A stretch of 64,000 bases of DNA from Zonotrichia leucophrys gambelii. Lineage: Eukaryota; Chordata; Aves; Passeriformes; Passerellidae. The stretch spans positions 124,001 to 188,000 of the forward strand of contig NW_026992281.1 of NCBI RefSeq assembly GCF_028769735.1. The letters run 5' to 3'. Position 1 is the first letter of the stretch. Each line of letters begins with the position of its first letter. Shown piece by piece: positions 9,901 to 21,060 of this stretch. Below the pieces are notes generated by a model. It ran no database searches, was not told the DNA's origin, and saw nothing but the letters and a program-made list of their open reading frames with translations. The position numbers and the translations under genes were made by a program.

Positions 9901-12900
9901 TGGGATGTCAGACAGGCCCTGCAAAGAGGGTGCAGAGTGACCAGGAGCCAGCCCAGAGCTCCCCAGGCCCCTGTTCTGTTTGGCCTTGTCCACTCACATC
10001 TGGCTCCCACAGCCTTACCCGATCCCCTTGCAGTGCCCAGTTCCCATAGGCAGAGGGGGATCCCAGGACACCGTGGAAATGGGTCTGGTCTGTGCTCCCT
10101 TCTAGATGACAGTGGTGGCGTGGCTTTGCCAGCAGCCAGGATGGAAGATGGTTTAGAGCACTTGGGAGCTTCTGCAGGTATGTTCTCAGAGAATAATCAC
10201 TGACAACCTGGCAGGAACCAGGTGACAGAAGCTTCTGTGGCTCTTGAGTTACAGGTGTGTCTGCAGGGAGGATCTTCCCAGGCCCTTTGGTGGATGTTGC
10301 TCACAAGCCCAGCTCCCATCGCAGGGGTGAGTAGTGTGTCCCAGCTGACCCCACACGCTGAGCCGTGCTTCTGTGGGATCTATTCCTGGTGAAATGGAAA
10401 TACTTTCTCTTAAGGTCCTCTGAGAGGAAGGAAAAAACCTACAAAACAGAATGTGTCCCTGGAGGAATCCAAACAACTGGACCAAACCCTGATTGACATC
10501 GAGAGGCACCGTGGTGGGTGCATTCCCTCAGCCTTGTCCTGGGGCTCAGCAGCCGGGGGCTTTGTCTGCACATCTGGACACGCCGTGCCCGGCACAGCGG
10601 GAAGGGATCCATGGCAGCCTCGCTGCCCTGCTGCCGCTTCCATGCCCTGGCCTGGCTGCAGCTTCTCCCCAGCCTCTGCAGGAAGGCATTGGGCATCTGC
10701 TGATGGGCAGAATAAACTACACCATGGGCTTGAAAGTACCTGGGATTTCCTGGTCTCTGGGCAGATCCGCAGGGGCAGATGTTTGGAGGAGGGAGGGCCC
10801 TGTGGCAGCCCCAAGAGCCTTGGCCTTTCCCTGATCCTTATCCATGTCTTTCACCATTGGTAACTCCTGAAGATGCCACCTCCCCAGTGGGGAATGGCTC
10901 CACCTGATCCAGCTGTCCCTTTTCCTTTTCTCCAGAGATGGAACAAAAGTCTTTCCGGAAGGCAGCACATCCTGGAGGACAAAATGTACCAGTGCTAGCC
11001 ACTGATAGAGGAAGTGAGGAGATGCCAGACAGTGCCACACAAGGTGATTGCTGTGCCAGGCTCAGCCAGGCTTAGCAGTCCTGCTGGGGTCCCTCCGTGT
11101 GAGACATATCCTGAAACCTGGGAGCGACTGCATGGGGTGCCCATGGTGGGGTAAGGGCATAAGGGGAGAGCAAGGTTGCAGTGTGTCCTGACAGGGCCTG
11201 GCTGTGTGTCCCTGGGCAGGGGGAGCTGTTACGGGGCAGGGAGGGTCAGGGCTGGCAGTGGCTGCTCACGGATGGCTTTGGCCCGTGTCCCTCCAAGCAG
11301 CCACTGCCCAAGCAGCTGTGCTGCCCCCGGGCTCTCCTCCCGGCCTGCTGGGCTTTGTTGGGTGGCACAGCCTGTGCCAAGGGGCAGCAAGGTGCCTGCA
11401 GGCCCCAGCTCTGGGGGAAACGGAGAACGTCCTGCCCGCATCCACCGTGCTGCCAGCTCAGCAGTGCAGCACAGCACGGGCTGACGCTCCCCATTCCTTC
11501 CACAGACGTTGTCACTGAAGCGGGAATATATGTACCGGATCCAGTGCACCTCCCAGAAATTGTCTGCCCCCAGGATGTGCGCAGGAAGTGCATGATAGGC
11601 ACAGCGGTGATAGTGTTCACTGTGCCACTTGTGCTGATAGGCTGCTATCTTGGCCTTCGCAAGGTGCAGGAGAAAAGACGGTCAGTTGCTGATTTTTCTC
11701 CACGGTTTTCTTGTAACTCTGCTCCATAGCATTGGTAGCCTGACTCGTAGTTGTGCTGCTGTGGAGTTGTGGCCAGTCCATGGCTGTCCAAAGAACTCTG
11801 GGAACGGTTCTGCTGCTGCCCAGAGCTTTCATTGGCCTCTTAATTGCTGGGCCTTGTCCTGGGGGGCCTGCCGGGGCTGCAGCCAGAGCTGGCTCCCACT
11901 GAGGCTGCCTGGCCAAGAGCAGCCCCAGGGGCACAGGGCAGTGGCAGAGCAAGTTCTCAGCAGTGTTTGGGCAGCACAGTTCAGGACAGGACAGTCCGTA
12001 TTTAGTAGCTCATGTAAAGTTTCATCGGATTTGCTCCAGTTCAGTGTTAAAACAAGTCCAACCTGATTAAGGTTTGGCTTTGGCCGTGAGACTTTGCTCT
12101 TTGTGTGAGCCCTGTTCTTGATTGATTCCCAATCAGTCTTGGAGCCACTTTTAGGTTAAGGCTCATCCCAGCTATGAGCATTGGCAGTTCTGGCCTCAAA
12201 GGGACAGCTGAGGCTGCACTGCACATGACTGGGAATCAGGGCTCCATTATGAAAGGGCTTGAGAAGTTTAAATTACTGTAATTTTTCTACATGTTTTTTT
12301 CTTTGAAATTTGTTCACTTTTTCTAATTTTATTTTTAAAAAAAAGTTTTCCAGTGCTTTTTACTGTTATTTGATATAGTGAATGCTGCCATGATTATCCC
12401 GTGGCTGAAATAGAAGACCGTAAGTATCATAAAATGGAATAATTTTTACACTCATGTCTTTCACAGGCTCATGAAACTTTTGTTGCTTTGATGTGACCAA
12501 CAGAAGAGTTTTGCTCTGCTTTTAATTCAAACAAGCAGCAGAGCTGGAACCTGTTGAGAAGAGTCTTTTCACAGCTACAGCAGCCTGCCAGGGTTCTTTA
12601 TTGAGGAAAATAAATCTTTATTTTATGTATATACTTGTCTTGGTTTGGAAAGACAGGTGCCTGCTAAGGAAGGCAGTAGCATCCCCGGAAATGGAGAATG
12701 TACCCACCCCCACCTTTGAATTGTTATAAATTTTTAATTAAGGGCCTCTTAGGCAAAAAAATGTGGGAGCAGGAAATAACAGTTCTTTAATAGGAAAGAA
12801 AATAAAAGTATAAAATAAACAATGCAGTAAACTAAAACAACACTGACAGAGTCAGAACACAACCCAACACCCAGTGGGTCAGGGTGTTGGTAGCAGTCCA

Positions 12901-15900
12901 ATTGGAATTATGACTGCAGTCCTCCTGGAGTGTCAGGTGTTGTTCTGCTGGAGCAGGAATCCTGTAGAAAAGGGTGTAGTCTTCCTCTGAAGCTCCAGGG
13001 GAAGAAGAGGCAGCTGCTGTTTCTCTGGGAAAGCCAGTGGAGAAGGTGTCTTGGTATTCCAGAATCTCCACATTATATCTCTGGTAGGAATTTCCTCTGA
13101 GGCAGAGCATCTCTGACTGGGATGCTGTAGTTCTTATCAGTCATGGAGTGACATTCAATAGCCTGTTATCAGCAGATGTTTGTGTCCCCGCCCCCTCCCC
13201 CAAGGGAGGAGTGGCTGTGGAACAGCTAAGGCAAACTGGCCACTTAACAGAAGACAGCTGCTGTACAGATGGTAATAGAATTCATATTGCTTTGCAGTTT
13301 GGGACACTATCCACGCCTTATTCTATTGCCATCTGCATCACAATGAAACTTTACTCACAACTCTCACTTAATACCAGCTTTTTCTGTGGTACACAAGGAT
13401 CTTCATCTTCCTGCATAACCCACCAAGTGTAACCGTGTCCTTGAGCAGAAACAATTCCATGGATGGGTTTGTCTTTGCCTGAGGTGGGATTAATCCAAAC
13501 AGTCTTTCCTAAAATACCTTTCATATGTACAACAGGGACATTATTTCCATCCACTGTGTGCAGGGGTTCAGACTGGGCAGGACCAGCTCAATTGATGGAC
13601 CCTCGGGTGTTGACCATCCAGGTGGCTTTTGCTGAGTTCATTTCCCTATTTCTAAAAGTCTCCTCCCCAGGTGCCTTCAGGGTAGTCTTAAGCAGTCCAT
13701 TGCACCATTCACCTTTCCTAGCAGCTGGTGCATGATAGAGGGTATGGTATATCCATTCAATACCATGTTCCCTGGCCCAGGTGTTGATAAGGCCATTCTT
13801 GAAATGGGTCCCATTGTCCAACTCAGTCCTTTAAGGGGTGCTGTGTCTCCACAGGATTTGCTTTTCAAGGCCCAGGATGGTGTTCCAGGCAGTTGCATGA
13901 GACACAGGGTAGATCTCCAACCATCCAGTAGTGGCTTCCACCATGGTCAGCACATAGTGCTTGCCCTGACGTTTCTGGGACAGTGTGATGGTCAATCTGC
14001 CAAGCCTGCCCATACTTGGACCACCGCCCACCATACCATAGGGGCTTCACCTGCCTGGCCTGTTTGATGGCAGCACACGTGTCACAGTCATGGATAACCC
14101 TAGAAATACTGTCCATGGTTAGATCCACCCCTCGGTCTCGTGCCCACTTAGAGGTGGCATCCCTGCCCTGATGGCCTTAGGCATCATGGCCCCATCAAGC
14201 TAGGAACAACTCCCCTTATGCTGCCAATCTAAGTCTGTCTTCAACACCTCTATTTTTGCTGCCTGATCTACCTGTTCATTGTTTGGTGTTCCTCATTAGC
14301 CCGACTCTTGGGGACATGAGCATCTACATGATGGACTTTCACAGGTAGCTTCTCCAACTGAGCAGCAATTCATCAGCAGCCCAGACTGGTTTTCCCCTAC
14401 GCTGCCAGTTGACCTTTTTCCACCTTTCCAGCCAGCTCCACAGAGCATTGGCTACCATCCACAAATCAGTATAAAGGCAGAGCTTTGGCCACTTCTCTCT
14501 CTCAGCAACGGCCAGGGCCAGCTGAACAGCTTTGAGTTCAGTAAGTTCACTTGAACCACCTTCTCCTTTAGTAGTTTGTGCAACCTGTTGTGGGGGGCTC
14601 CATACGGCTGCTTTCCACTTCCAGTTCATCCCTACCATGCGACAGGAACCGTCAGTGAAAAGAGCGTAGCGTGTTTCCTGTGCTGGTAGATGGTTGTATG
14701 GTGGAGCTTCTTCAGCCCGTCTCACTTGCTCTTGTTCACCAGTGAGACCAAAGTTTTCACCTTCCGGCCAGTTTGTAATTATCTCCAAAATCTCAGGGCA
14801 ATTCAGGTTTCCAATATGGGCGTGCTGTGTGATAACAGCAATCCATTTGCTCCATGTGGTGTCAGTGGCGTGGTGGGTAGTGGGAACCTTTGCTTTGAAC
14901 ATTCACCTCATTACCAGTAGTTGGGGTGCCAGGAGGAGTTGTGCTTCCGTGCCAATCACCTCTGAGGCAGCCTGGACTCCTTCATAGGCAGCCAAGATTT
15001 CTTCTGTTGGAGTATAGTTGGCTTCAGACCATCTCTAACTTTGACTCCAAAATCCCAGTGGTCGGCCTTGAGTCTCCCCAGGCACTTTCTGCCAAAGGCT
15101 CCAGGACAAACCATGGTTCCCGGCTGCAGAGTAGAGCACATTTTCCACCTCTGGTCCTGTCCTGACTGGGCCAAAGGCTACTGCATGAGCGATTTCCTGC
15201 TTAATCTGGGCAAAAGCTTGTTGCTGCTCAGGGCCACAGTGGAAATCATTGTCTTGCAAGTGACAAGGTAAAGAGGGCTCACGATCTGACTGTACTCAGG
15301 AATTGGCATTCTCCAAAAACCGATGGTGCCTAGAAAGCTTGTGTTTCTTTCTTGCTGGGTAGTGGAGACATTGCTGTGATCTTACTGATGACCTCAGTGG
15401 GAATCTGACACTGTCCATCTTGCACCTTTACTCCCAGGAACTGGATCTCTCGGGCATGTCCCTTGACTTTACTCTTCTTGATGGTGAAGCTGGCTTCCAG
15501 CAGAATCTGGATGATCCTCTCTCCTTTCTCAAATACTTCCATTGCTGTGTTCCCCCAAACAATGATGTCATCAATATACTGCAAGTGTTCTGGAGCCTCA
15601 CCCTTTTCCAGTGCAGCCTGGATCAGTCCATGGCAGATGGTGGGGCTGTGTTTCCACCCCTGGGGCAGTCGGTTCCAGGTATACTGCACGCCCCTCCAGG
15701 TGAAAGCCAACTGAGGCCTGCATTCTGCTGCCAGAGGAATGGAGAGAAATGCGTTAGCAATGTCTATAGTGGCGCACCACTTCGCTGCCTTGGACTCCAG
15801 CTCGTACTGGAGCTCCAGCATGTCCAGCTCAGCAGCGCTCAGCCGTGGAGTCCCTTCATTCAAGGCACAATAGTCCACAGTCAATCTCCATTTTCTGTCA

Positions 15901-18900
15901 GACTTGCACACAGGCCAGACAAGACTGTTGAAGGGTGAGTGGGTTTTGCTGACCACCCCCAGCTCTGCAGCTCATGGATCATTTTGTGGATGGGGATCAC
16001 AGCATCTCAATTCACCCGATACAGCCGGCGGTGCACTGTCGAGGTGGCAACTGGCACTCTTTGCTCTTCTACCTTCAGGAGTCCTACTGCAGATGGGCTT
16101 TCTGATAGTCAGGGCAAGGTGTTCGACTGCTTAATGTTCTCTGCCTCTACAGCAGCTATTCCAAATGCCCATCTGAGTCCCTTTGGGTCTTTGTAATAGC
16201 CATTCTGGAGAAAGTCTATGCCCAGAACACAGGGGGCCTCTGGGCCAGTCACAACAGGATGTTTTTTCCACTCTTTCCTAGTCAGGCTCACCTCGGGTCC
16301 CAACAGGATCAATTGCTGTGATCCCCCTGTCACCCCGGCAATGGAAACAGGTTCTGCCCCCCACATGGGTGGTATCAGGGCACACTGCACCAATATCAAC
16401 TAAGGCATCGTATTTTTGTGGCTCTGATGTGCCAGGCCATGGATCCACAACATCCAGAAGATCTGGTTTTCCCATGCCTCTCCCTGGCTACAGGCAGGGC
16501 CCCTCTAACCCTGGGTATAAATGGTAGAGGTACCTTCCAGAGGATCTGACAGATCATACTCAGCAGCTCGGTCATGGGAGGTTGAGGCTACCTTTACTGG
16601 AATTCCCTCAATTAGTGTTTCCCTCCTTGAGTTGATGCACCCGTACTGCCAGGACAGAAGTGGGTTTCCCATCCCACCTTCCCATACCTCTCCCATGGTC
16701 ACACAGAAGGAACCACAGGTCAGCCCGTGGGGTGTACCCTCTCTATCTAGCTGGAGAATGTTTGGCTCTGACTCTGGGGCCTGTGACTCGCACTGGTGCC
16801 ATGTGGGAACTGTTCCTCCTCACCTCCTCCCTCATCTCCTCTCTGAGTTCTTGGACGACAGCAGAGACAAGAGCCTGCATTGGGCCATTGATCATACTCA
16901 CACAATTTCTAAGCTTGGTGGCCACAGAACCCACTGTCTCTCGGTTGGTGTCGGCATTAATTGTTGCAATGAAGGTGGTGTATTGATCTGGCCCCAGATT
17001 TGCCAGACTCCACAACATTTGGCCTGTGCACCTGACCTTGTCGGGGTCATTTTCATGCTGTCCATCCCTCCCAAAGAGTACCTCCAATACTGCCACTTCT
17101 CTCAGCTGTTGGATCCCCCCCTCAAGGGTCTTCCAGCACATTCTATGGTGGTGCTCCTGCATTGTCTCCCTGCGGACAAACCTGTGGAATCCTAGGGCAC
17201 CAGGAATATTTCTCTGTCTGCTCTGGGGTGCCCTGACCCCCACGGAAGCTCTGACTTTGACCCTCATTCATGGAGAAAGTTTCCTAGACTTCAAGATAAA
17301 CTAGAATCCACAAAAGCGTGAAATAGATTATAGAGAGTAGTGTAGTTATATCACTTGGTGAGAAATTTAGTTTTGGGATTTTTAGTATTTTGTGGATGAA
17401 AGCAAGATGGAGGGCACAGGGTGTCATCCTGGGTTTCTTCTTTCTTCTCCATGCTTTTTCTTCCTCCTTCTTCATGGGTTTGGGTGGCATTTTGTAATTG
17501 GGCAGGAAAGTCCACATTGCAGGCTCTTTGGGATCAGTTATTGGGTTAAAAGAGAAAATAATCCAGGTGTCAGTTCTTAATTGGATAGTTTACTCTTAAA
17601 AGACCTTGTAACAAGAGCTTGTTGGCCATTTTGCGCCTTCTAATGAAAACCTGCCGAACTCACCGTAATGAGACTGTTTTACTGATAAGAAATAATAAAC
17701 ACTTGAGTCTGAACACAAATTACTGTCTCAAGTGCCTTCAATCCAGATCCAGAAAAACCAACAACTGGGACCCCCACACGAACCTCTGTCTGACACTTAT
17801 TAAAAGCCGCTCCCAGAGGGAAAGGGACCCTGGCTCCCTTACAAAAATCTGATTCATACCGGAGTCCTGGGTCAAGGCTCCCAGATTCCTTGCCTCACCA
17901 CCACCCAGCTGGACACCTGTACCCATAAGGTCCCAGACACGGAGTCGCCAGGTTGTATAAGCCTCACATCCCCCTCGTACAATGTCTTTGTGCAGATTAC
18001 GGAGACTTTCGTACGCCAGGGACTCGGTGATGATTGCAACCTCTGGCTACCCTGTGGGTTGTGAGGGCCCTCCCCTATCTGGGTGCTCTGCTTTCATCTT
18101 AGATATCCTTGTTTCCACAGGGGTGACTGCTGCTGACTGTGTCTGCCTTTGCAGTTCACCTGGAACCTGGACAGTTGTAACATCTGTGGGTTCTGCTGAT
18201 GCACTATTAGACTCTCCTTCTTCAAGGCAGGGGGACGGCTTCTCACCAGGTGGGGAAGTGTATTCCTTCAGCATCTGGCCCATATCATGCATCTCCTTCA
18301 CCAGACCACCCACCCAATCTGGTAGTTCACATCTGGGATGGGCTGTGGGGCAGGGTGAGGCTCTGGGGCAGCAGCATCCCAAGGCTCTGGTGCCATGTCA
18401 GGTTCTGGGGTAGGTGTCAGGGTAGGTATCCAGGTTTATCTTCCCTTCTCTCTAAATGCTAAATAGAACAGGCCTATCAGCAACATCAGCAACTGCATGG
18501 TATTGTTAGTATTGAGAGTGGATCTGAACTCTTCAAAAACTCATGGGACAGACCTAAAGAGATGATTAAAGTGTTGGGAGAAAATTTCCTCCCGTGTCAT
18601 TTCCTTACACCAGCTGCCATTAATAAAGTAACCCCAAAAACATACAGTTAGTGTGTGATAGCTGTGAATCCATGTGCCTGCATTCCAGAGCAAGTTAAAA
18701 ATCCATTAATTCCTCACCTTATCCACCCATAAAACAAACCAGATAACAGACACAGTAGCTTTGGTTATAGGACCCATGTTTAGGTAAGGGCTTGCAAATG
18801 GGAGGAATACAGCCAGTACCACATGCCACCCAAACCAGGGCAAGCTGGACCACGTGGGGTTGCTTAACAAGGTTTCTATAGTTGTACACAGAGAAAGTGA

Positions 18901-20389
18901 TTACTCAAGAACTGTTATTCCCTTTTTGTTTCTGTGCCCTCGAGCCTCAAGTTGGGCACCAAAATCTGTCTTGGTTTGAAAAAGACAGGAGTCTGCTAAG
19001 GAAGGCAGGAGCCTCCCATGAAATTGAGAATGTAAGTGTGTCGTTCCCCCCCCCCCCCCCCCAGCTTCCAAATTGTTAAGGGCCTCTTAGGCAAAAAAAT
19101 ATGGGAGCAGGAAATAACAGTTCTTTAACAGGGAAGAAAATAAAAGTATAAAATAAACAATGCAGTAAACTAAAACAACAATGACAGAGTCAGAACACAA
19201 CCTGACACCCTGTGGGTCTGGGTGTTGGTAGCAGCCCAATTGGAATTGTGGCCGCAGTCCTCCTGCAGTGTCAGGTGTTGTTCTGCTGGAGCAGGAATCC
19301 TGTAGAAAAGAGTGTAGTCTTCCTCTGAAGCTCCAGGGGAAGAAGAGGCAGCTGCTGTTTCTCTGGGAAAGCCAGTGGAGAAGGTGTCTTGGTGTTTGTT
19401 GCCTTCTGATACAAGGCTGGCGACCTGGTTTCAAGAGACAGCACGGCGACCCATTCTCCAGGGCCGCTCGGGCCTAAGAAACACGCTGACACCAATGTGG
19501 TGGACGGTCAAAGGCCTTTATTATCTCTTCTCGTGGGGTTTTATAGTCTAAGGGGCTTCTACGTCAGGCGAGGGTCTGTCTTTATCATCTATGGTTAGTA
19601 GGGAATGGAAACTTACAGGGAAAATGGAAAATTACTGGCATGTGGTTTGGGGGGCTGCATTCCTATGTTAATTTTCTTATCTAAGAGAACAGGGCCCCTG
19701 TCTTCCCGTAACATCGCGAGATCTTCCGAAAGCCTGGCCCTATCTGCCACAGGTGTTCCAGAATCTCTACATTATATCTCTGGTAGGAATTCCCTCTGCA
19801 CAGAGCATCTCAACCTGGGATGCTGTAGTTCTTATCATTCATTCAATAGCCTGTTATCAATTCAATAGCCTGTTATCAACAGATGTTTGTGTCCTGTTCC
19901 TGAATGTCCCAGTCCCACCGCCAATCCCCCCCACCCAATCCCCATCCGCCCACCCCCCTTCCCACCGCCAAATGAGGAGTGGTTGTGGAAGAGATAAGGA
20001 AAACTGCCCACTTAATAGAAGACAAGACAAGTGCTATACAGATACAATATGGAAAAATACTCCTGACAAGTGACTGATAGAAATGAGGGATTTGGACTCT
20101 TTGGGATGTACTGACCAGCAGTGCATTGGCTCTGCGAATCTCAGTCTGTAATAATCAATCTTTTTCAGAAGAGAATGTTCCGTTTCTTCCTGGCACTCAC
20201 GCTTGCGTGTACTCAAAAACACTTCTTGAAAGAAATTTACAATGGCTCTTTATGGTCTCTTAGTTGACTTTTCTCTCTTTCTCCAGAGATGCCGATGAAA
20301 ACTGGGATGATTCCATTAAAAAAGCTGCAAAGCAGATCCTGGAATGGAGGGCATACATCTGCTCCCACCCTCTGGACAGGACATTCTGA
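6903..20389 (+). CDS. G1: modular type I membrane protein, 12 exons, three A-B-C cassettes
   Basis: I do not recognise the family. Exons: 6903-6999 (signal peptide), A1 7340-7411, B1 7659-7760, C1 8201-8308, A2 8477-8548, B2 9164-9262, C2 9715-9822, A3 10106-10177, B3 10415-10513, C3 10936-11043, transmembrane 11506-11680, tail 20287-20389. All have AG acceptors and GT donors. Internal junctions are phase 1 up to the transmembrane exon, which ends in phase 2. Joined, they give 404 residues without a stop. A Leu-rich signal peptide ([20 protein letters not shown]) begins it. B exons look like a charged helix. The extracellular part has no Cys until the CPQDVRRKC pair just before the membrane span (about 342-363). 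The tail is short and charged (DADENWDD...). AATAAA lies at 20490-20495. The last intron (8.6 kb) holds the ERVL provirus in antisense. If that intron were retained, the protein would stop 15 codons after the donor. Confidence 0.7.
7761..7960 (+). repeat. Conserved intron block after B exons (first of about 11 in the window)
   Basis: The roughly 200 bp that begin at the donor after each B exon (GTGGGTGCATT..., then a GGATCCATGGCAGCCTCGCTG core, ending near CTCTGCAGGAAGGCATT) recur almost unchanged. On the plus strand they start at 7761, 9263, 10514 (with a short deletion), 23681 and 47792. On the minus strand they run left from 38300, 40089, 57677, 58928 and 60430. A truncated one lies near 52240-52400. 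They carry long accidental open frames on both strands. Confidence 0.85.
12636..13281 (-). repeat. 3' LTR of the ERVL provirus
   Basis: Begins on the plus strand with TGTCTTGGTTTGG and shares most of its sequence with 18967-20056. The right boundary is approximate: the pair can be followed through CTGTACAGATGG near 13270, and an ATTCA end near 13281 is the best guess. Confidence 0.7.
13588..14128 (-). pseudogene. pol: Integrase remnant of the ERVL provirus
   Basis: Two overlapping minus-strand frames (13865-14128 and 13588-13821) hold integrase pieces: a CDTCAAIKQ zinc-finger-like part, a WQIDH motif with the first catalytic Asp, and DNGTHF with the second Asp, ending in a [10 protein letters not shown] region near the catalytic Glu. 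A frameshift separates them. The catalytic domain is recognisable but broken. Confidence 0.7.
14339..14902 (-). pseudogene. pol: RNase H region of the ERVL provirus
   Basis: The open frame of 187 codons contains the RNase H motifs FTDGSC (first catalytic Asp), a [13 protein letters not shown] helix with the catalytic Glu, and [12 protein letters not shown] (third Asp; the usual DS is DL here). It lies between the RT and integrase frames, as expected for pol. Confidence 0.75.
15330..15956 (-). pseudogene. pol: Reverse transcriptase domain of the ERVL provirus
   Basis: The 208-codon frame carries the RT palm: [11 protein letters not shown], a [13 protein letters not shown] motif with the first catalytic Asp, [13 protein letters not shown], then YIDDIIVWG with the catalytic Asp pair and a FLGV primer grip. 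The YIDD active site is intact, but the frame is cut off from the rest of pol by stops at both ends. Confidence 0.85.
16109..16475 (-). pseudogene. pol: Protease region of the ERVL provirus
   Basis: Two overlapping frames cover a retroviral aspartic-protease-like stretch: an ALVDIGAV motif, where the canonical active site is DTGA (Thr replaced by Ile), and downstream [10 protein letters not shown], resembling the conserved GRD/GID-L segment. A frameshift lies between them. It is upstream of RT on the minus strand. Confidence 0.6.
16743..18382 (-). pseudogene. gag: gag remnants of the ERVL provirus
   Basis: Frame 16743-17267 (174 codons) is capsid-like, with a long helical stretch ([16 protein letters not shown], then [12 protein letters not shown]) and a charged [10 protein letters not shown] end. 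Frame 18047-18382 lies nearer the 5' LTR and, by position, would be the start of gag. The interval 17284-18046 between them and 18383-18943 (leader) holds only broken or short frames. Confidence 0.55.
18944..18961 (-). other. Primer-binding site of the ERVL provirus
   Basis: Just inside the 5' LTR, five bases away, the minus strand reads TGGTGCCCAACTTGAGGC. It resembles the lysine-tRNA type of primer site with three or so differences. It marks the start of the internal region and fixes the element's orientation. Confidence 0.6.
18967..20056 (-). repeat. 5' LTR of the ERVL provirus, with a nested solo LTR
   Basis: Starts TGTCTTGGTTTG like the other LTR and follows it apart from a 355-bp LTR inserted at 19397-19751, a C17 run at 19046-19062, a duplicated TTCAATAGCCTGTTATCA unit near 19845-19880 and a C-rich expansion near 19915-19965. 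Its outer end has lost the usual CA, reading TGGAAAA before the ATACT duplication. Confidence 0.75.
19397..19751 (-). mobile_element. Solo LTR, 355 bp, nested in the ERVL 5' LTR
   Basis: Starts TGTTGCC and ends TGCCACA, with GGTGTT on both sides (19391-19396 and 19752-19757). On the minus strand it has a TATAAAA box followed about 20 bp later by AATAAA, so it points left. It is the youngest layer here: it sits in an LTR of a provirus that is itself missing from the other arm. Confidence 0.9.
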
Positions 20390-20704
20390 TCCCTCCCTGA
20401 AAGCAGGCACTCATGACAGTCAGTCAGGGAGGAATTTGCTGCAGTTCCAGAATTTGACACCTTAAAAGCACCTGTTATTTAATGTCTTTAATAAATGTAA
20501 CTGCATAAAATAAAAATTCTTCGTAAACACTAGTTCATAGGAAAAGGAAAAATAAAGAGATTTTATTTAAAGTGGAATAGATATACATGTCTGTTCCTCT
20601 TGGAGCTGGATAAAGACAGGGAGGGGAGGTTTGGATGGGGAGATATTTCTTCCCAGGGAAGGGATTGTGTGGTTTCTCAGGATCTTTTCTCTTCAGTGAG
20701 CTCC

Positions 20705-21055
20705 TCATTCCCTGAGCAAGTCTGAAAGACTTGGGCAATCACAACAGTTCTGCTTTGGAGGCCCCTCCAGCTCTCTTGTCCAGCAGCACCACCAGGACAC
20801 GGAGTCCCCAGTGTACAGGGAAGTTCTGCTGTCACCCTGAGAGACACCATTGGTCACTGATGTCCATCGAGCCTCTGAGCCATTGACCACAACCCCCTGG
20901 ATGTGACCAGCCAGGCAATTGCTCATTCTCCAAACTGTGCCTCCATCAGATCCATAGCTCACCAAAGGAGGGACAAGGATGCTGGGCAGGGCTGATGTGT
21001 CCAGGGCATGGCAGAAGTCCAGAGTGGTGGCATCTCTAGCTCTTCCCTTCTGCAC
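20705..21055 (-). pseudogene. CR1 LINE reverse transcriptase fragment
   Basis: The 116-codon minus-strand frame matches the CR1 RT pattern: ATTLDFCHALD, then LVSYGSDGGTV, then VVVNGSEARWTSVTNGVSQGD. The GVPQG motif is altered to GVSQG, and the catalytic FADD region is absent. The mirror copy in the right arm is at 54368-54718 on the plus strand. Confidence 0.75.
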
Positions 21056-21060
21056 TGGGG

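Larger units (their letters stand above)
12636..20056 (-). mobile_element. ERVL-like (class III) endogenous retrovirus, full-length but degraded
   Basis: The provirus lies antisense in the last intron of G1. Both ends carry related LTRs (12636-about 13281 and 18967-20056). The insert is flanked by ATACT (12631-12635 and 20057-20061). The matching place in the right arm of the inverted repeat has no insert, which confirms the boundaries. On the minus strand the order is LTR, primer site, gag, protease, RT, RNase H, integrase, LTR. All genes are interrupted. There is no env. Confidence 0.85.

Noticed and set aside
7761..10700. Recurrent intron block as a CRISPR-like array or tandem satellite
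   Set aside because: The repeats are about 200 bp, irregularly spaced at 1.2-1.5 kb, and always follow a B exon. They belong to duplicated exon cassettes.
11681..11729. Frame running past the G1 transmembrane exon as the normal protein end
   Set aside because: A GTCAGT donor and an in-phase tail exon with AATAAA at 20.3 kb give a better model. Read-through is kept only as an alternative, chiefly for G6.
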